The position numbers and the translations under genes are program-made. Shown in pieces: positions 39,848 through 49,556 of a stretch of 64,000 bases of DNA. The notes beneath the pieces were generated by a model that had not been told where the DNA came from, searched no databases, and saw nothing but the letters and a program-made list of their open reading frames with translations. This DNA comes from Schaalia canis (GTDB taxonomy: Bacteria; Actinomycetota; Actinomycetes; Actinomycetales; Actinomycetaceae), in the NCBI RefSeq assembly GCF_003858455.1, contig NZ_RQZF01000009.1, forward strand, positions 80,936 to 144,935, read 5' to 3'. How positions within the stretch are numbered: position 1 is the first letter of the stretch; each line of letters opens with the position of its first letter.

Positions 39848-40967
39848 GTCCGTCCTTTCCATGTGCGGCAGCTTTGCGCGCAGCCTCTCGCATCCAGGGA
39901 AACTCAGCAATGGTCAGAATCAAGACCACGACTAGCGTTGGCAAGGACACTAAGGCGACGCGATGCCAGGGATAGTTCAAAAGAGCCACCGCTGACAGTG
40001 ACACCTGGGCTGTCCACAGCCACAGAATCGCCACCACTCCTCGGTGCCCATGCCCGCGAGCAAGCAGTCGGTCATGGAAATGTGAACGATCCGCGTGGAA
40101 GGGACTTTTTCCATTCTTCAAGCGGATCAGTGAAGTGGCGATTAAATCTCCCATAGGCACAACAATCACCGACAGGGGCAACAGCACAGGAAGTAAACCG
40201 ACAAGGAGCTGTTGATCGCCCAACACGGAAGGATCAATCTGGCCGGTGACAATAATCGCCGCCGATGCGAGGATCAAGCCGAGGGTTTCAGCTCCACCCC
40301 CCATCATGATGGACGAGGGATGGAAGTTGAACCATAGGAACCCACCGCACACTCCCACCAATGTGATGACAACAAGGGAAGCAGTGGTGGCATAGGTTGC
40401 TGCGCCAGCTTTGACGGAGAGCGAATACGAGTAAATAAAGAAAGACATGGCACCGATGCCTACAGTGCCGGCGGCTAAACCATCCAGGCCATCAATAAAG
40501 TTCACCGCGTTAATAATTGCAACGACCACAAGCAAGGTGAGGACAAGCGATAAGCGCGAAGAGCCAATCGTGATACCAAAGATTGGGAAGCTCACGAGCT
40601 GCACGCCCGAAAGGGCCATTAATCCGGTGATGAGGATTTGTCCCGAGAGTTTCGTCAACCAATCAAGCTCAATGACATCGTCAACGACCCCCAGCACTGA
40701 CATGGCTGCCGCTCCACCCATCACAGCCCAGGGGACGGAGGTAGAGAACACGGGTGCCATGTAGGGAATGGTGGAAGCAATAAGCATCGCGATAAGGAAA
40801 CCAATAGTCATGGCGATGCCGCCCAGGCGAGGGATGGGGATGCTTTGAATGTCTCGGGAGCGAAGTTTCGGGACGATTCCCCAGTGCAAGCATGCGAAGC
40901 GGACAATGGGCGTCACCAGCACGGTGATCCCCATTGCCAGCAGCATGAGCAGCAGGTAGACCTTCAC
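39825..40967 (-). CDS. wecA: Polyprenyl-phosphate GlcNAc-1-phosphate transferase (WecA/MraY family)
   Basis: 380-residue membrane enzyme with about eleven membrane segments that starts synthesis of wall polysaccharide on undecaprenyl phosphate. IPRLGGIAM, GVVDDVIELDWLTKLSGQ (the DDxxD Mg site), NAVNFIDGLDGLAAG and the C-terminal HADRSHFHDRLLARG (the HxxxHxH carbohydrate motif) identify the WecA/Rfe branch. The usual FMGDsGS block reads IMMGGGAETLG, with Gly where Asp is expected. A GTG start at 40967 is followed by a normal N-terminus. It precedes the atp operon, as in many actinobacteria. Confidence 0.88.
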   Translation of the reverse strand: MKVYLLLMLLAMGITVLVTPIVRFACLHWGIVPKLRSRDIQSIPIPRLGGIAMTIGFLIAMLIASTIPYMAPVFSTSVPWAVMGGAAAMSVLGVVDDVIELDWLTKLSGQILITGLMALSGVQLVSFPIFGITIGSSRLSLVLTLLVVVAIINAVNFIDGLDGLAAGTVGIGAMSFFIYSYSLSVKAGAATYATTASLVVITLVGVCGGFLWFNFHPSSIMMGGGAETLGLILASAAIIVTGQIDPSVLGDQQLLVGLLPVLLPLSVIVVPMGDLIATSLIRLKNGKSPFHADRSHFHDRLLARGHGHRGVVAILWLWTAQVSLSAVALLNYPWHRVALVSLPTLVVVLILTIAEFPWMREAARKAAAHGKDGHERHPHE

Positions 40968-41030
40968 GTCCTGCGGATCCTCTCGACCTTGGCCTTCTTT
41001 GTGCCCTCAGTAGCGCAGTGATGCTTCGCG

Positions 41031-41681
41031 TTACGAGGCCGGCGGAGCAATAACGATGCCAGCCGTCTGGCTGAGCTCTTCTAAGGATAGAGCCCCCACG
41101 CGCAGAGCACGCGCCTGCCCGTGGGCGAGGTCAATGATTGACGAGGCCGTTCCGACTCTCGATTGTCCTCCATCAACGTAGGCGTCAACGCGGTCGGCGA
41201 AGTATCCTCGCGCTTCGTCAATGGAGATGGCAGGGGGATTTCCCGTGGTGTTTGCTGACGTCACAGCCATCGGACCGGTGGCGGCAAGGAGGGCGAGGGT
41301 GGCCTCGTGGTCAGGCATGCGCACCGCGAGGGTTCCATTCGTCTCCCCCAGGTCCCACCCCAGGTCGGGGCGAGCTTCAAGGATGAGGGTCAGACCTCCC
41401 GGCCAGTAGGCCTCTGCCAGGCGGTAGGCCGCTTCGGGCACATTGACGCACAGCTCGTCAATGCTCGCTGCAGTAGGCACGAGCACGGGGGGCGGCATCT
41501 GACGATCTCGTCCCTTGGCGGCAAGCAGGCGGGTGATTGCCTCTGGACGAGTAGCAATCGTGCCGATGCCGTAAACCGTGTCGGTTGGCAACACAATTAC
41601 CCCTCCCTCACGGACGAGGGCGGCAAGGGAGTGGCAGTCGGCATCGGCAAGGCCGCTGTGTGCATCGTAGTTCAGGCTCAT
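41031..41681 (-). CDS. tsaC: Threonylcarbamoyl-AMP synthase (Sua5/YrdC)
   Basis: Makes threonylcarbamoyl-AMP for the t6A37 modification of ANN-reading tRNAs. 216 residues, the YrdC domain without a Sua5 extension. GGVIVLPTDTVYGIGTIA is the substrate-binding N-terminal motif; KGRDRQMPPPVLV and TSANTTGNPPAIS the nucleotide site. Its ATG overlaps the prmC stop by 4 nt. Confidence 0.95.
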   Translation of the reverse strand: MSLNYDAHSGLADADCHSLAALVREGGVIVLPTDTVYGIGTIATRPEAITRLLAAKGRDRQMPPPVLVPTAASIDELCVNVPEAAYRLAEAYWPGGLTLILEARPDLGWDLGETNGTLAVRMPDHEATLALLAATGPMAVTSANTTGNPPAISIDEARGYFADRVDAYVDGGQSRVGTASSIIDLAHGQARALRVGALSLEELSQTAGIVIAPPAS

Positions 41682-42643
41682 TCGTCTTCCTGGAGACTCT
41701 CAGTAGGAGGCATGGTAGTGGCTAGGGGGGCTCGGGCGATGAGCATGCGGTCGGCGCCCGACAGATCCTGGGCAGTGCGAACGTCGCGGAATCCTGCAGC
41801 CAGGGCGACCTCACGAAGCTGTTGGGATTGTTTCTCGGCATGCTCCATGACGAGCAGGCCCCCTTTGTCTGTGTCTGTGCTCGGCCTCAACAGATGTGCT
41901 GCACGGTGAATAATGCCCCGAGGGATCACCATGCCGTCCTCTCCCCCACCGTAGAGGGCTTCTGGCGGGTCAGCAAGAGCCTCGGGTTGGGTAACGTCAG
42001 CCAGGGGAACGTAGGGCGGGTTGGCAACGACCACGTCCACACGCCCGTCAAGTTCAGTCAATGCGGTGGTGGCGTCCCCTTTCACGAGGGTGACGCGCCC
42101 CGGAGCCAGACGCTCACAATTCAACTGAGCCAGGGCGTAGGCCTCGTCCATCAGTTCAACGGCATACACGCGACTGGTTGGGACTTCGGTAGCTAGGGCG
42201 AGCGCAATCGCCCCCGACCCCGTGCACAGGTCAATAACAAGAGGCCCAGCACTGTGTTGCGAACGCGAGCGAGCAAGAGTTTCTGCCTCGTCAATGGCGT
42301 ATTGGGCGACCATTTCTGTTTCAGGGCGGGCGATAAACACACCTGGGCGGGCTTCCAAAGTGAGGGCACGGAACCACATGCGCCCCACGATATGTTGGAG
42401 AGGCTCGTGGTGTCGGCGTCGCGCAATCGCGCTACGGTAACGTTCAGCCGCGTGTGCGCCAATAACTGAGGGAACCTGCCAGAAGCTATCAACGCCACAC
42501 ACCCACTCCATGAGCGTGCGCGCATCCATGACAGGATTAGCGCCCTCTAAGCCGCCTAAGCGTTCACTACCCCAGGCGACTAGCTCGGCAACAGTGAACT
42601 CATGGCTAGCGGGTGTGGAAAACCCTGCGGGCGTGAGGGTCAC
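41678..42643 (-). CDS. prmC: Release-factor glutamine methyltransferase PrmC
   Basis: S-adenosylmethionine-dependent methylation of the GGQ glutamine of release factors. 321 residues. [17 protein letters not shown] is the SAM-binding motif and [13 protein letters not shown] the catalytic NPPY. The N-terminal helical domain recognises RF1/RF2. Overlaps prfA by 4 nt, fitting its substrate being that gene's product. Confidence 0.95.
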   Translation of the reverse strand: MTLTPAGFSTPASHEFTVAELVAWGSERLGGLEGANPVMDARTLMEWVCGVDSFWQVPSVIGAHAAERYRSAIARRRHHEPLQHIVGRMWFRALTLEARPGVFIARPETEMVAQYAIDEAETLARSRSQHSAGPLVIDLCTGSGAIALALATEVPTSRVYAVELMDEAYALAQLNCERLAPGRVTLVKGDATTALTELDGRVDVVVANPPYVPLADVTQPEALADPPEALYGGGEDGMVIPRGIIHRAAHLLRPSTDTDKGGLLVMEHAEKQSQQLREVALAAGFRDVRTAQDLSGADRMLIARAPLATTMPPTESLQEDE

Positions 42644-43737
42644 GCCCCACCTGCCTGAGCGAGGCGTGCGGCCTCGTCCGCCTCAATCGCAGAGGCAATA
42701 ACCGGCCCTAATGCACCGTTGAGCACCTGATCGAGATTATGCGCTTTGAATCCCGTCCGATGATCGGCAATACGGTTCTCAGGGAAGTTGTAGGTGCGGA
42801 TGCGTTCTGAACGGTCCACCGTTCGCACCTGAGACAAACGCTGAGCGCTGGCCTCCGCCTCACGCTTGGCTTTCGCCTCGGCTGCTAAACGAGAGGCAAG
42901 CACACGCAAGGCAGCCTCTTTGTTTTGCAACTGAGATTTCTCATTTTGCATGGAAACAACAATGCCGGTCGGCAAGTGTGTGATGCGCACAGCCGAATCA
43001 GTGGTGTTCACGGACTGTCCGCCAGGGCCAGAGGAGCGATAGACGTCAATGCGTAGATCGTTAGGGTCAATGACGACCGTGTCATCCGTGTCAATCTCAG
43101 GCATGACGAAAACACCTGCGGCAGAGGTGTGAATTCGGCCAGATGATTCGGTCACGGGGATTCTCTGAACGCGGTGGACGCCGCCTTCGTATTTGAGGTG
43201 AGCCCATACGCCTTCTTCAGGCGAGGGGGTGCCCTTTGCGCGAATTGCTAGGGTGATGTCTTTGTATCCGCCCAGTTCCGTGTGGGTGGCGGAAAGCTCC
43301 GTCACGCTCCATCCCTTGGATTCAGCGTAGCGGGCATACATGCGTGCCAAGTCGGAGGCAAAGAGGGCGGATTCGTCGCCACCTTCCCCGGCTTTGACCT
43401 CAACGATGGCATCGCAGGCGTCGTCAGGGTCGCGGGGAATGAGGATCGTGCGTAGGGCTGAGTGAGCCTGGGCAAGTTCTTCTTCAAGCGAGGGGATTTC
43501 CTCTGCGAAAGAGGGATCCTCTTGGGCAAGTTCGCGTGCGGCGTCGAGGTCCTCTGCGGCGCTTGAGTAACGCTGGTAGGCGGCGTTAATCCGCCCGAGT
43601 TCAGCAAATCGCCGTCCAACGGAGCGTGCTCGGGAGGGGTCGGCGTGCAGAGCAGGATCAGCCATCTGGGCTTCAACTTGCGCGTACTCTTCCAACAATG
43701 GTTCGAGGGCAGCGAATTCAGTTCCGACGTGTGACAC
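42640..43737 (-). CDS. prfA: Peptide chain release factor 1
   Basis: Terminates translation at UAA and UAG. 365 residues. [24 protein letters not shown] contains the catalytic GGQ; the preceding domain has the PAT-type region, here [14 protein letters not shown] and [23 protein letters not shown]. The GTG start is preceded by AAGGAG at 6 nt. Upstream is the rpmE terminator. Confidence 0.97.
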   Translation of the reverse strand: MSHVGTEFAALEPLLEEYAQVEAQMADPALHADPSRARSVGRRFAELGRINAAYQRYSSAAEDLDAARELAQEDPSFAEEIPSLEEELAQAHSALRTILIPRDPDDACDAIVEVKAGEGGDESALFASDLARMYARYAESKGWSVTELSATHTELGGYKDITLAIRAKGTPSPEEGVWAHLKYEGGVHRVQRIPVTESSGRIHTSAAGVFVMPEIDTDDTVVIDPNDLRIDVYRSSGPGGQSVNTTDSAVRITHLPTGIVVSMQNEKSQLQNKEAALRVLASRLAAEAKAKREAEASAQRLSQVRTVDRSERIRTYNFPENRIADHRTGFKAHNLDQVLNGALGPVIASAIEADEAARLAQAGGA

Positions 43738-43780
43738 GCGAGGCTCCTTGGTGATGGGGACGAGGCTGGAAGTGACACAA

Positions 43781-43813
43781 CGGCGCCGGTGGTCGCAGTG
43801 ACCACCGGCGCCG
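43781..43813 (-). terminator. Terminator of rpmE
   Basis: CGGCGCCGGTGGTC (43781-43794) pairs perfectly over 14 bp with 43800-43813 across a 5-nt loop, and is followed on the minus strand by TTGTGTC. It lies 11 nt past the rpmE stop, between rpmE and prfA, so prfA must have its own promoter or be reached by read-through. Confidence 0.75.
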
Positions 43814-43823
43814 AAGGAAAGCG

Positions 43824-44036
43824 TTACTTAACGCGCTTGCCGTAGCGAGCCTCGAAGCGAGCGACACGGCCGCCGGTGTCGAGGATCTTCTGCTTGCCGG
43901 TGTAGAAGGGGTGGCAAGCGGAGCACACGTCAACGCGCATCTCACCGGAAGTAATGGTGGAGCGGGTCTGGAAAGCGTTACCGCAGGTGCAGGTGACGTT
44001 GGTGTCAACGTACTCGGGGTGGATACCCTGCTTCAT
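43824..44036 (-). CDS. rpmE: 50S ribosomal protein L31
   Basis: 70 residues. The Cys-containing, zinc-binding form: CTCGNAF and [14 protein letters not shown] supply C-x-C and C-x2-C ligands; [12 protein letters not shown] ends the protein. AAGGAG four nt ahead of the ATG is strong. Zinc-binding L31 is usually the form made when zinc is sufficient; no zinc-free paralog is in the window. Confidence 0.97.
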   Translation of the reverse strand: MKQGIHPEYVDTNVTCTCGNAFQTRSTITSGEMRVDVCSACHPFYTGKQKILDTGGRVARFEARYGKRVK

Positions 44037-44267
44037 GGTTTTCTCCTTAGGAATTCGAGGGCGCTGGGTCCTTTGGGGATTGGTCTCAAAGGTGAACCAG
44101 AACCGAGAAGTAATTTTGCCACTAAAGGGGTGATCTCGTCCATGTCAACCCAGGCGCCAGGCCGTGACATGCCCGACATCGTCCCTTGGAGGGGGCATGG
44201 TCTTTCGAGGATATCCCCCTCCTCCCCCGGCCGTCCGCGCACAGGCAGCAGAAATGACCCGGAATGG
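44037..44267. other. Spacer with nothing recognisable
   Basis: 231 nt before the end of the last TPM-like gene. It should carry the rpmE promoter reading leftward. No hairpin, operator or tRNA was found on reading both strands. Confidence 0.3.
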
Positions 44268-45236
44268 TCACAGTTCCTGCGTCAGCGCACGCCCTTGGGC
44301 TGCAATATTTGCCGACCTTTCCTTCAAATCCACCAGCGTTGACATTGTTGCAGGAGAGTACGCCGCCACACCATCAAGTGTGATGTTGGCGCACCGCGCG
44401 CCAAGATCGTCGGTGTCACGCCGGTGGTCATTCACGCGCGCTACCAGACGAGGGTACTCAGCCGGATCAACAGTCTGGGCATCCAGGGCAGCGACAACCC
44501 TGTCATAGCTGCTCCGAGCGACAGCAAGATCAGCGTAGATCTCATCACGTAGGGCAAGATTTCGCGCTTTCCGGCGCACAATCATCGCGCATCCAAGAAT
44601 CGTCAGAACGATGAAGAGTACGCCCACAAAGTCAAGCATGGTGCCACCGCTTCGGCGGCCGCCCTTCCAATCAATAGTGGGCGAAATATCGCGGGCGATC
44701 ATGGTGATGTTCTCTTCGGTGAGTGCCGCTGAGGGCTTAATAAGAAACTCGCCGGAACCACCAGGGAGAGAAAAATATCCCTGCTTCAGGCTATTCCCCA
44801 GGGCATAGGCGTATTCGCCGCTGCCAGGGCGGGCACTGATAAGGAGAGTCATACCGTTCAGGTAGGGAGAGTTTCTTCCTTCAAGAAATGACTGATCCGC
44901 AGTATGCCTGCCATATTCCAAGGCGGCTTCTTGGAGGGGACGGGAAGTGTCGGGGTTGAGAATGACAACTGCTACGCGAACCCCCTGCGCTCTGAAGCGA
45001 AGTCGTTCTAATTCTTCCGTCAAAGACTGCTCGTCCACACTGCCGGTTTCATCTTCAATAGTGACCGACCAAGGAGCAAAACCCACGACGTGCCGGAGCA
45101 GAAGAATACCTGCGCCCGATCCAATCCCGACGAGGCTGAGGATGATCACCCCCGCTAGCCACGCCTGGGGAGACTTCTTCGCTAAGAAGTAGAGCAAAGG
45201 GGTAAAAGACTTCTTCGGCTGGTCTATCGGGGTCAC
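44268..45236 (-). CDS. TPM-like membrane protein 5 of cluster
   Basis: About 322 residues, last of five related genes. A membrane segment near residues 20-45, an extracytoplasmic domain beginning IEDETGSVDEQSLTEELERLRF with VRVAVVILNP (the beta-alpha-beta start of a TPM/YgcG-type fold), a second membrane segment and a helical cytoplasmic region. The real start is GTG at 45236, since AAGGAGG lies 6 nt upstream; an apparent TTG start at 45272 does not. Function unknown. It may belong to DUF5129 of Actinomycetaceae and Corynebacteriales (from memory). Confidence 0.7.
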   Translation of the reverse strand: MTPIDQPKKSFTPLLYFLAKKSPQAWLAGVIILSLVGIGSGAGILLLRHVVGFAPWSVTIEDETGSVDEQSLTEELERLRFRAQGVRVAVVILNPDTSRPLQEAALEYGRHTADQSFLEGRNSPYLNGMTLLISARPGSGEYAYALGNSLKQGYFSLPGGSGEFLIKPSAALTEENITMIARDISPTIDWKGGRRSGGTMLDFVGVLFIVLTILGCAMIVRRKARNLALRDEIYADLAVARSSYDRVVAALDAQTVDPAEYPRLVARVNDHRRDTDDLGARCANITLDGVAAYSPATMSTLVDLKERSANIAAQGRALTQEL

Positions 45237-45344
45237 TCGGGTTCCTCCTTGTACCTCAACTATCTGCGTCAAGGCTACGACGCACAGCGACTATACCCCC
45301 ATGTCACTGAGTATTACCTGGTTGCATCACGGGAAATACGCTCG

Positions 45345-46919
45345 TCAATACGATGAGGACGATCCCGAACCGGAAAAACCGCCGCCGCCCCCACCAGAAG
45401 ACGAGTAACTCGACGAAGATGAGGAGCCTCCCGCCCCAGAAGAACGTGACAGTGAGGCAACATAGTCAGGGTTCATCCGTGAGGAGGAATACCCCACTAC
45501 CACTCCGGCTAGTGCCGTGGATGACGGCACAGAGCTTGCCATCCTGCCGCGGTTGGCCCGAATCGTTGACCCGGGTCGATAGGTCTGCACTTCCCCTCTT
45601 TCGCGCCACTGCCCTCGATAGGGAGTGCTATTGCCTGTGAACAGGTCATCAACGTCAGTGGCACCCACGTTCTCTCCGCGCTGACGCGCTGCGCGCATCG
45701 CCTCGTCAAGGACTTGCCGTGAAAGGCTCCACAACATATTGCTCATACGGTCAAGCTCACTGAGAGCATCCGAGGGGCTCAGAGTTCTTGCCTCTAGTTC
45801 GGCAGGCATCGCCCACAGTCGATGACGCGCCTTCATCGCATCGGCGCGAGCACTTGACCGCAAGCCTTCCGGCACCCCGCGCGTATCACTGATGAGCTGT
45901 TCGAGGGCGTCAATATCCTCAAAGAGTGGCCCTGTTTCATTCCTCCATACCTCGGGCCATCGCGAACTCATTGAGAGAAAGGCAGCCGTATTTGAGATAC
46001 CGTCGTCAACCGCATTCAGCGCTACCGCTTTATCTCGCAAAATGGTGACATTCTTCGTTCCTTCTGGAAAGAGTGAATCAATGAACCCCAAGGAACCGAA
46101 GTCTTGGAAGAGACGCGTGAGCTCGTGGTAGTCACTGAGATACTGCTCGTAACGTTCGTAGACGCGCCTTCCGTGAATATCAGTAAGGTCAAGGATTCCT
46201 GCATCAATGCTCGTTGCCTCAAAGTCATTGCTGACCTGCGCATAGTTGCTGCGCGCCTCCTGAAGGAGGCGTCGACTACGAGCGCGGTATGAAAAACGCT
46301 GAACGAACCAGTAAAGGCCACATGCACTTGCAAAACCTGACACACCCCACCCAAGGGTGCTATTCGCCAGTGACGTGTCAATCTCAGCAGCTACAGCCTG
46401 AGCCCCCTTATAGAAGGCTTGGTCAAACTCAAAGTTCCGCAGATCATCCTTCATGCTCTCTTGAATAGCAAGTTGAGTGTTGACATCAATAGCAAGATCT
46501 TCACCGAAGTACGTTCCAACGTTGCGTTCCTGGGGTGCGAGTGCGAGGATCACCGTCTGATCCGCCCAGAACCTAGGGTTCTCTGGAGAAATCCACGCAT
46601 CCTCCAAAGCCGCTGTGCGACCGTATTCCAGCGTGCGATAATTCAGGCTTTCGTCATCCAACGAGGGCAAGGTCAGAATGGAGATCTTGACCGGGCGAAC
46701 GAACTGAAGCTGCGCAATCGCGCCAGCAAGTTCACGATCGTTGAGAATTGCTGCCTCGTCATACACATGAACGCTGACAGGAGCTTGGGTGGCTGGTTTT
46801 CCAAAAAACTGCAATGCAGGGAAAGCCGCGGCTGCAAGAAAAGCAATAAGGAAACCGGCCACCACACGGAAAATCTTCCACCCCACGGGTGAGGAGGTTA
46901 ATTCGCTCATTCCATTCAT
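45345..46919 (-). CDS. TPM-like membrane protein 4 of cluster, Gly/Ser tail
   Basis: 524 residues. Membrane segment at about 15-40, then VYDEAAILNDRELAGAIAQL and PVKISILTLPS, a domain reaching about residue 180 with ADQTVILALAPQERN, a second membrane segment (about 193-210) and a long helical region. It ends in a Gly/Ser-rich tail of some 30 residues with GGGGGGFSGSG, as in TPM-phosphatase/YgcG proteins, which supports the family link. GGAG precedes the ATG at 46919 by 7 nt. Confidence 0.75.
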   Translation of the reverse strand: MNGMSELTSSPVGWKIFRVVAGFLIAFLAAAAFPALQFFGKPATQAPVSVHVYDEAAILNDRELAGAIAQLQFVRPVKISILTLPSLDDESLNYRTLEYGRTAALEDAWISPENPRFWADQTVILALAPQERNVGTYFGEDLAIDVNTQLAIQESMKDDLRNFEFDQAFYKGAQAVAAEIDTSLANSTLGWGVSGFASACGLYWFVQRFSYRARSRRLLQEARSNYAQVSNDFEATSIDAGILDLTDIHGRRVYERYEQYLSDYHELTRLFQDFGSLGFIDSLFPEGTKNVTILRDKAVALNAVDDGISNTAAFLSMSSRWPEVWRNETGPLFEDIDALEQLISDTRGVPEGLRSSARADAMKARHRLWAMPAELEARTLSPSDALSELDRMSNMLWSLSRQVLDEAMRAARQRGENVGATDVDDLFTGNSTPYRGQWRERGEVQTYRPGSTIRANRGRMASSVPSSTALAGVVVGYSSSRMNPDYVASLSRSSGAGGSSSSSSYSSSGGGGGGFSGSGSSSSY

Positions 46920-46995
46920 GACAGACTCCCTCGCGTACTTCCCTGTCGAGAATACTGGTTTCAGGCAAGAATACTGTTGTCCAGGCGTAGAGTCT

Positions 46996-48465
46996 TTACA
47001 CCCACTCTTCCAGAGCCTGCGCTAGTGCCCCAAGGGACACATAGTGAGCAACAGCGCTACCGCCCACAGCACCCGGGGCGGCCTCAGCAAGGCGATACCT
47101 CATAAGGTTCTCACGCGATAAGTCACCATGCGGATCGTAGTATCTGCTTTCGATAGCAACGACCTTGTCATCGAATCGTTCGTTAAAGGGCCGAACGTGC
47201 ATACCCGATGCCTTCATCAGACGGACAATGTCAACAAGTAACCACTGCCGAAGCCGTGTGTCACATTCCCGCAAACGCTTCAGGGCTAAAGCTGGCTCGA
47301 TTTCCCCCGATGTTACGGCCCTGTCAACCCCTTCACATTCAGAAAGGACTCTGTCAGGAAGGGCCGAAAAATGTGCCCCATCTGGATTGTCATAGGTCGG
47401 AAACCAATCCGTGCTCTGCAAGAAAGACCGTGCACTCTGGCAGTCCGCTTTCACACTGGCAATCTCTTTTTCCCACCCAGATCGCCAATCCCCTGCGTTG
47501 ACCAGGAAAGCAGCATCCGACCGCTCATTCTCTAGAGAACGCTCAAGGGTCGTCACCTGTTGTTCCAGACGAGCCAATTGCTTATGCGCATACTCAGAGG
47601 TCATCTGAGGAATACTCAGAGCCAAAAGGGCACGCACCTGATCAATTCCTTGCTCAATGTTCTGTTTCTCGCGCTCAGATTGATAGAAGTAGTGTGCCGC
47701 TTCGGTTGATGAGTACGGGGAGCGCGCGATGACTGTCAGCTCTTCCTTATTGAGTTCAGCAAGAACCCTGAGTCTCTGCATGAGTGCCGCGCGTTGTGTC
47801 AGCCTGTCGCGCAGGGCAAGAATGGAGCCCAATGCGGCGAGGATGCCGAATACAGCTAAGGCACCCATGAGAATTGGCACAACTTTTTGCCACCACGGCC
47901 GCTCGGGAAGGGGCAGGGTTGGCTCAGCTTGAGAAGCTTTATTAGCAATACCTTTCACGAGCTTCTCCGGCGGCAATTGTGCAGAAAGCTCCTCCTTATT
48001 GATCGTCTCTTCAGAGACGTCAAAACGAATAAAGCCGCCTTTTGCCACAAGAACTGCATCTTGATTCGGCACAATCGCAAAGAGAACAAGAGTGTCAGCC
48101 CAGATCCACTGTGGACTACTAATGTCCTCGTAGACCCACGGCGCTTCCGTCACATGACTCAACGCGTAATGCTTGATCTCTTCCTTCACTTCCTCACCGG
48201 AGCTCGCCTGACTATTCATCGTCAGCACGGCAATATGAACCGGGCCGTTAAAGGAAAGAGATGCGAGTTCTCTTTCAAGTGCCGCTTCATCAAGGATCCC
48301 CGCATTGTCGTGGACTTCAACGGAAGGCGCACCGTGTAGACCCCACACCCAGATCGCACCGTAGGTCAATACGGCGATCAGAGTCAGACCTGTGATCCAG
48401 GCAAAAAGGAACCTGACTACGGCCACGGTAGGTGACGGCAGTGAAACAGGAGAATCAACGGACAT
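46996..48465 (-). CDS. TPM-like membrane protein 3 of cluster
   Basis: 489 residues. Membrane segment at about 15-40; extracytoplasmic domain starting VHDNAGILDEAALERELASLSF with HIAVLTM; WADTLVLFAIVPNQDAVLVA; a second membrane segment near 205-230 and a helical cytoplasmic part rich in K, E and R. AAGGA six nt before ATG 48465 fixes the start; earlier in-frame codons overlap the upstream gene end. No catalytic residues are recognisable. Confidence 0.72.
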   Translation of the reverse strand: MSVDSPVSLPSPTVAVVRFLFAWITGLTLIAVLTYGAIWVWGLHGAPSVEVHDNAGILDEAALERELASLSFNGPVHIAVLTMNSQASSGEEVKEEIKHYALSHVTEAPWVYEDISSPQWIWADTLVLFAIVPNQDAVLVAKGGFIRFDVSEETINKEELSAQLPPEKLVKGIANKASQAEPTLPLPERPWWQKVVPILMGALAVFGILAALGSILALRDRLTQRAALMQRLRVLAELNKEELTVIARSPYSSTEAAHYFYQSEREKQNIEQGIDQVRALLALSIPQMTSEYAHKQLARLEQQVTTLERSLENERSDAAFLVNAGDWRSGWEKEIASVKADCQSARSFLQSTDWFPTYDNPDGAHFSALPDRVLSECEGVDRAVTSGEIEPALALKRLRECDTRLRQWLLVDIVRLMKASGMHVRPFNERFDDKVVAIESRYYDPHGDLSRENLMRYRLAEAAPGAVGGSAVAHYVSLGALAQALEEWV

Positions 48466-48539
48466 GAATGATCCTTCAATCGACAGGCACGGTGCGACAC
48501 CCCAAGTCTGCCATGCTGATAAGAGATTCACGCATTCAT

Positions 48540-49556
48540 TCACTTGTCCACAAATAATCGCGAGGCTTGTCGCACCGCCATTTGCCGCATACGTACCCGT
48601 CGGCGTCTCATACGTAGCCCAGAGTCCTCCGGCAAGTAAAGCTCATGTTGCGCGTCTCGCTCAACATCGATAAGAGCAAGCCCCTGCCACCAGAGAGCCT
48701 CGGCCTGGTGACTGGCCAAAGCGGTGAAAGACTCCCAAAATCCTAGTTCTCCGAAGTCATTCAAGGCTCCTCGGAAAGCATCATAACGGGCCATGTACTT
48801 GTGCAGTTCTTGCTTCATTCGTTCCGTGCCATCACCGGTGGCTTCGGCGTAGGCATACTGAGCTTTCCATTCATCAACTACAACATGGGAGCGCCTAAAA
48901 CACACCTGAGCCTGCCTGAACGCCAATGTAGCGAAGTGGCGCCGATAGAAAAGCACGACAAACCAGCCCACCCCCGCTGCAGAAAGGGTGAAGGTGAAGA
49001 ATCTTAGGGAATAGCTACCCCAGGGAGTTTCATCCACCTCACTCACATAGGCGTCCAGCGCTCGTTCAATGCCTTCGTCAAAATGCTTCGTTTCATGCGC
49101 ATGATTAATAGCATCTACGACCCTCAAGCGCCTCCCTCGGGTGTTGCGAAGATCATCTGCTTCGACGATGCTCAACTGCCCAAAATCATGGGAAAGGACG
49201 AGTGCAGCCAGTCCTTCCCGCCATCGGCTGGGAGTACCTTCATCGACCCACTCCAGCTCCGGGTTCGCAGCCACGTGCTCTCGGAGCGTCAGCTCTGGGG
49301 GGCTGGCCAAAGGTGTATCAGAGACGAATACGACGAGGTGAAGGAGACGGTGTGACTGCTTCCTGGCGAGGCGATTACTCAACTCCGTTTCGTTGAGTTG
49401 TTTCGTCGCATCGTAAATGTACACGGAATCAATCGGCTGATCTTCCTCTCTGCCGAAAACGTAGAGCGCGGGGAGGGCAAATACCGCAAATAGGGCGAAG
49501 ACACTAACCAATGCGTAGGTGAGCAACGCTCCTGACGGTCGAAAGCGGGATGTCAT
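48540..49556 (-). CDS. TPM-like membrane protein 2 of cluster
   Basis: 338 residues, the shortest of the run. Membrane segment about 8-32, IYDATKQLNETELSNRLAR followed by HLVVFVSDT, WREGLAALVLSHDFGQLSIV, a second membrane segment (about 182-203) and a C-terminal Arg-rich helix. The 4-nt ATGA overlap with the gene before it indicates coupled translation. Confidence 0.7.
   Translation of the reverse strand: MTSRFRPSGALLTYALVSVFALFAVFALPALYVFGREEDQPIDSVYIYDATKQLNETELSNRLARKQSHRLLHLVVFVSDTPLASPPELTLREHVAANPELEWVDEGTPSRWREGLAALVLSHDFGQLSIVEADDLRNTRGRRLRVVDAINHAHETKHFDEGIERALDAYVSEVDETPWGSYSLRFFTFTLSAAGVGWFVVLFYRRHFATLAFRQAQVCFRRSHVVVDEWKAQYAYAEATGDGTERMKQELHKYMARYDAFRGALNDFGELGFWESFTALASHQAEALWWQGLALIDVERDAQHELYLPEDSGLRMRRRRVRMRQMAVRQASRLFVDK

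Noticed and set aside
44037..44267. A small gene or RNA upstream of rpmE
   Set aside because: No frame with a ribosome site and no stable fold found on either strand.
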